This document shows positions 4,279-5,769 of a stretch of DNA of 5,769 nucleotides, piece after piece. How positions within the stretch are numbered: the first letter of the stretch is position 1; every line of letters starts with the position of its first letter. The stretch covers positions 1 to 5,769 of the forward strand of contig JAEOTF010000153.1 in assembly GCA_016840025.1 (NCBI GenBank), read 5' to 3'. The notes beneath the pieces are model-generated. The model saw nothing but the letters and a program-made list of their open reading frames with translations. It did no database searches and had not been told where the DNA came from. Origin of the DNA: Candidatus Hodarchaeota archaeon (GTDB taxonomy: Archaea; Asgardarchaeota; Heimdallarchaeia; Hodarchaeales; YT1-039). The position numbers and the translations under genes were made by a program.

Positions 4279-5679
4279 ATGACGTCAGAGCAAGAGTCCA
4301 TATTGATTCATAATGGTTATATCATAACTATGGATGAAAAAAGAAGAGTGCTTCCTCAGGGTTATTTAACTATCAAGTCGAAAAAGATTATTGACGTTGG
4401 AACACAAGTTGATAAAACTTCACTTAAAGCAGATATTATTATTGATGCCAAAGGTAAATTTGTTATTCCCGGTATGATAAATGCCCATACTCATGGATTA
4501 GCATCACTTCTTAGGGCACGTGGTGCTGCTTTACCACCTGATCAAGAATGGCATCAAGAAATTAAGTGGCCATTTCTAGATCGATTACAGCCTCGACATG
4601 CTGCAATTGCTACACAGTTAACAGGAATCGAATGTTTGTTAAGTGGAGCCACAACAGTCATAGATCAATATTATCCCCACGAGAACCATACTGCTAATCA
4701 TGCAGATGCAATGCTTGCTAGTTATCGAGACCTTGGAATTCGTTGTGGATTTGTCAGGGCATTTCACGAAACAAATGAAATCAGTCCTGCAATGCTCCAT
4801 GAGAGCCCCACAAGTTGTCTTGGTGAAATTGAACGGCTTCTGAAAAAATGGCATGATCCTTCTAATCGGATGCGGATATTTGCGGGACCAGACAATCTTC
4901 TATTTACTTCGTTAACAACCCCTCAACAAGTGATGGAACTTCTCGGGCGATATAATACGGTGATGCAATCTCATGTTGCAGAATCCCAAGAAGTAGAAGA
5001 AATGGTTAGAAAGCGACATGGGAAAGGAAGTATTGAGTTATTGCTTCAAACCGATGTGCTAAAACCAGGATTTCAAGCAGTGCATGGAACAATTCTAACG
5101 CCCTCAGATGTTGATATTTTACAGACCCGAAAAACAAGTGTTATTCATTGCCCATTAACAAATGCCATATACGGAGAAGGAATTGCACCTATTGGTTTTC
5201 TGTTGTCAAAAGGAGTTCCAGTAGGACTTGGTACTGACGCATCAGGAACCTACAATGGAAATGATATTCTTTTTACGCTTCATATGGCAGCGTATCTTCA
5301 CCGGCTTTCTACAAGCCAACCCGCGCTAACAGGGAAACCTACGCAGACTAATCCAATGTTCCAAACTCCATTACTTACTCCATACCAGCTTCTAAGGCTT
5401 GCAACAATTGATGGTGCACGTGCTATCGGTCTACAGAACGAGATTGGCAGTTTAGAGACGGGAAAATCCGCGGATGTAGTAATAATGAACCCACAAGCAA
5501 TTCAGCTTCACCCAATAGCAGATCCCTTAACATTAATTGTGTATTATATGAATCATCAAACAATCGACTCTGTGATTGTGGATGGGCAAATTCTCGTTCA
5601 AGAACATCACTTAACGCAAATAGATGAAACAGCGTTCCGTAATGAACTCAACCAAGTATCTCAAGAACTCTTTGCTTAA
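4279..5679 (+). CDS. Metal-dependent amidohydrolase, MTA/SAH deaminase-TrzA/AtzA type
   Basis: This complete 466-residue enzyme has the family's usual length: a small N-terminal beta-sandwich piece (about 8-60), a TIM-barrel core, and a C-terminal return to the sandwich (VIVDGQILVQ, 432-441). The core residues are all present. They are metal ligands H70 and H72 in NAHTH, H232 and catalytic E235 in SHVAES, H269 in VHG, H290 in HCPLTN and metal/catalytic D320 in GLGTD. The late motif ATIDGARAIGLQNEIGSLE (375-393) is typical. Such enzymes hydrolytically deaminate or dechlorinate purine, pyrimidine or triazine rings in the cytosol. In methylthioadenosine/S-adenosylhomocysteine deaminases a Glu in a 'WPxE' or 'LPIED' segment contacts the ribose. 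Here that segment reads KWPFLDRL, with Leu100 apparently at that position. The usual 'SNNxLD' after the aspartate reads YNGNDIL. The substrate may therefore be something else, such as a free base or pterin. GGAG at 4268-4271 supports the start. It is divergent from the longin operon, with no clear functional link. Confidence 0.88.
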   Translation: MTSEQESILIHNGYIITMDEKRRVLPQGYLTIKSKKIIDVGTQVDKTSLKADIIIDAKGKFVIPGMINAHTHGLASLLRARGAALPPDQEWHQEIKWPFLDRLQPRHAAIATQLTGIECLLSGATTVIDQYYPHENHTANHADAMLASYRDLGIRCGFVRAFHETNEISPAMLHESPTSCLGEIERLLKKWHDPSNRMRIFAGPDNLLFTSLTTPQQVMELLGRYNTVMQSHVAESQEVEEMVRKRHGKGSIELLLQTDVLKPGFQAVHGTILTPSDVDILQTRKTSVIHCPLTNAIYGEGIAPIGFLLSKGVPVGLGTDASGTYNGNDILFTLHMAAYLHRLSTSQPALTGKPTQTNPMFQTPLLTPYQLLRLATIDGARAIGLQNEIGSLETGKSADVVIMNPQAIQLHPIADPLTLIVYYMNHQTIDSVIVDGQILVQEHHLTQIDETAFRNELNQVSQELFA

Positions 5680-5718
5680 TTGGAAGTAAAAAGAAATTCG
5701 GATGCATTTGGTTCGGGT

Positions 5719-5769
5719 TTAATCATCAAGAAATTCCAACAGTAACTCCATAATATCTTTTACGGGTAA
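5719..5769 (-). CDS. C-terminal tail of a convergent gene (cut by window edge)
   Basis: From the right edge the minus strand reads LPVKDIMELLLEFLDD and ends at TAA 5719-5721. The leucine-rich, acidic helix looks like an ordinary protein C-terminus, and a T-rich stretch (TTTCTTTTTAC on the minus strand, about 5687-5697) follows the stop as a possible terminator. Sixteen residues are too few to identify a family. It would be convergent with the amidohydrolase, whose stop is 39 bases away. Confidence 0.4.
   Translation of the reverse strand, partial: LPVKDIMELLLEFLDD

Noticed and set aside
4639..4854. Minus-strand open frame of 71 codons
   Set aside because: It lies entirely inside the well-supported amidohydrolase gene on the other strand, and its Cys/Ser/Ile-rich product shows no family features.

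Overview
The window most likely comes from an Asgard archaeon, perhaps of the Heimdallarchaeia type. No marker gene is present, so this is inference. It rests on an A+T-rich sequence, archaeal-style TATA boxes (box A such as TTTATATA), purine-rich Shine-Dalgarno sites, a NurA-like nuclease, and an operon pairing longin/roadblock-like proteins with a Bet3/V4R (TRAPP-like) protein, which is a eukaryotic-signature combination.

Left part (1-1943). A NurA-like nuclease gene starts at 458 on the minus strand and runs off the left edge. Across a divergent promoter region lies a small plus-strand gene (772-1163). It has a well-placed Shine-Dalgarno and a TTG start, but its reading frame changes at a run of eight A. 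Convergent to it is a coiled-coil-like minus-strand gene (about 1196-1601) broken at a run of nine A. The two share a probable bidirectional terminator. Both breaks sit on homopolymers, so assembly indels, recent decay and programmed frameshifting are all open. About 300 bases (1637-1943) follow with a promoter, small inverted repeats and no convincing gene.

Middle (1944-4091, minus strand). This is a compact three-gene operon, transcribed from about 4133 leftward. The first gene is a longin-like domain plus winged helix (207 aa). The second is a larger longin-like protein with two winged-helix segments (324 aa). The third is a Bet3/V4R protein (175 aa) whose start overlaps the preceding stop by 4 bases. 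Eukaryotic TRAPP cores combine Bet3-family and longin-family subunits, so this may be a minimal archaeal TRAPP-like or small-GTPase-regulating module. The winged-helix tails leave a DNA-binding or scaffold role open. This is the most interesting part of the window.

Right part (4092-5769). A divergent promoter region with a perfect 12-bp palindrome leads to a complete metal-dependent amidohydrolase of the MTA/SAH deaminase-TrzA-AtzA type (4279-5679, plus strand). It keeps all core metal and catalytic residues but differs at a position tied to ribose binding. The last 51 bases appear to be the C-terminal tail of a convergent minus-strand gene cut by the window edge.
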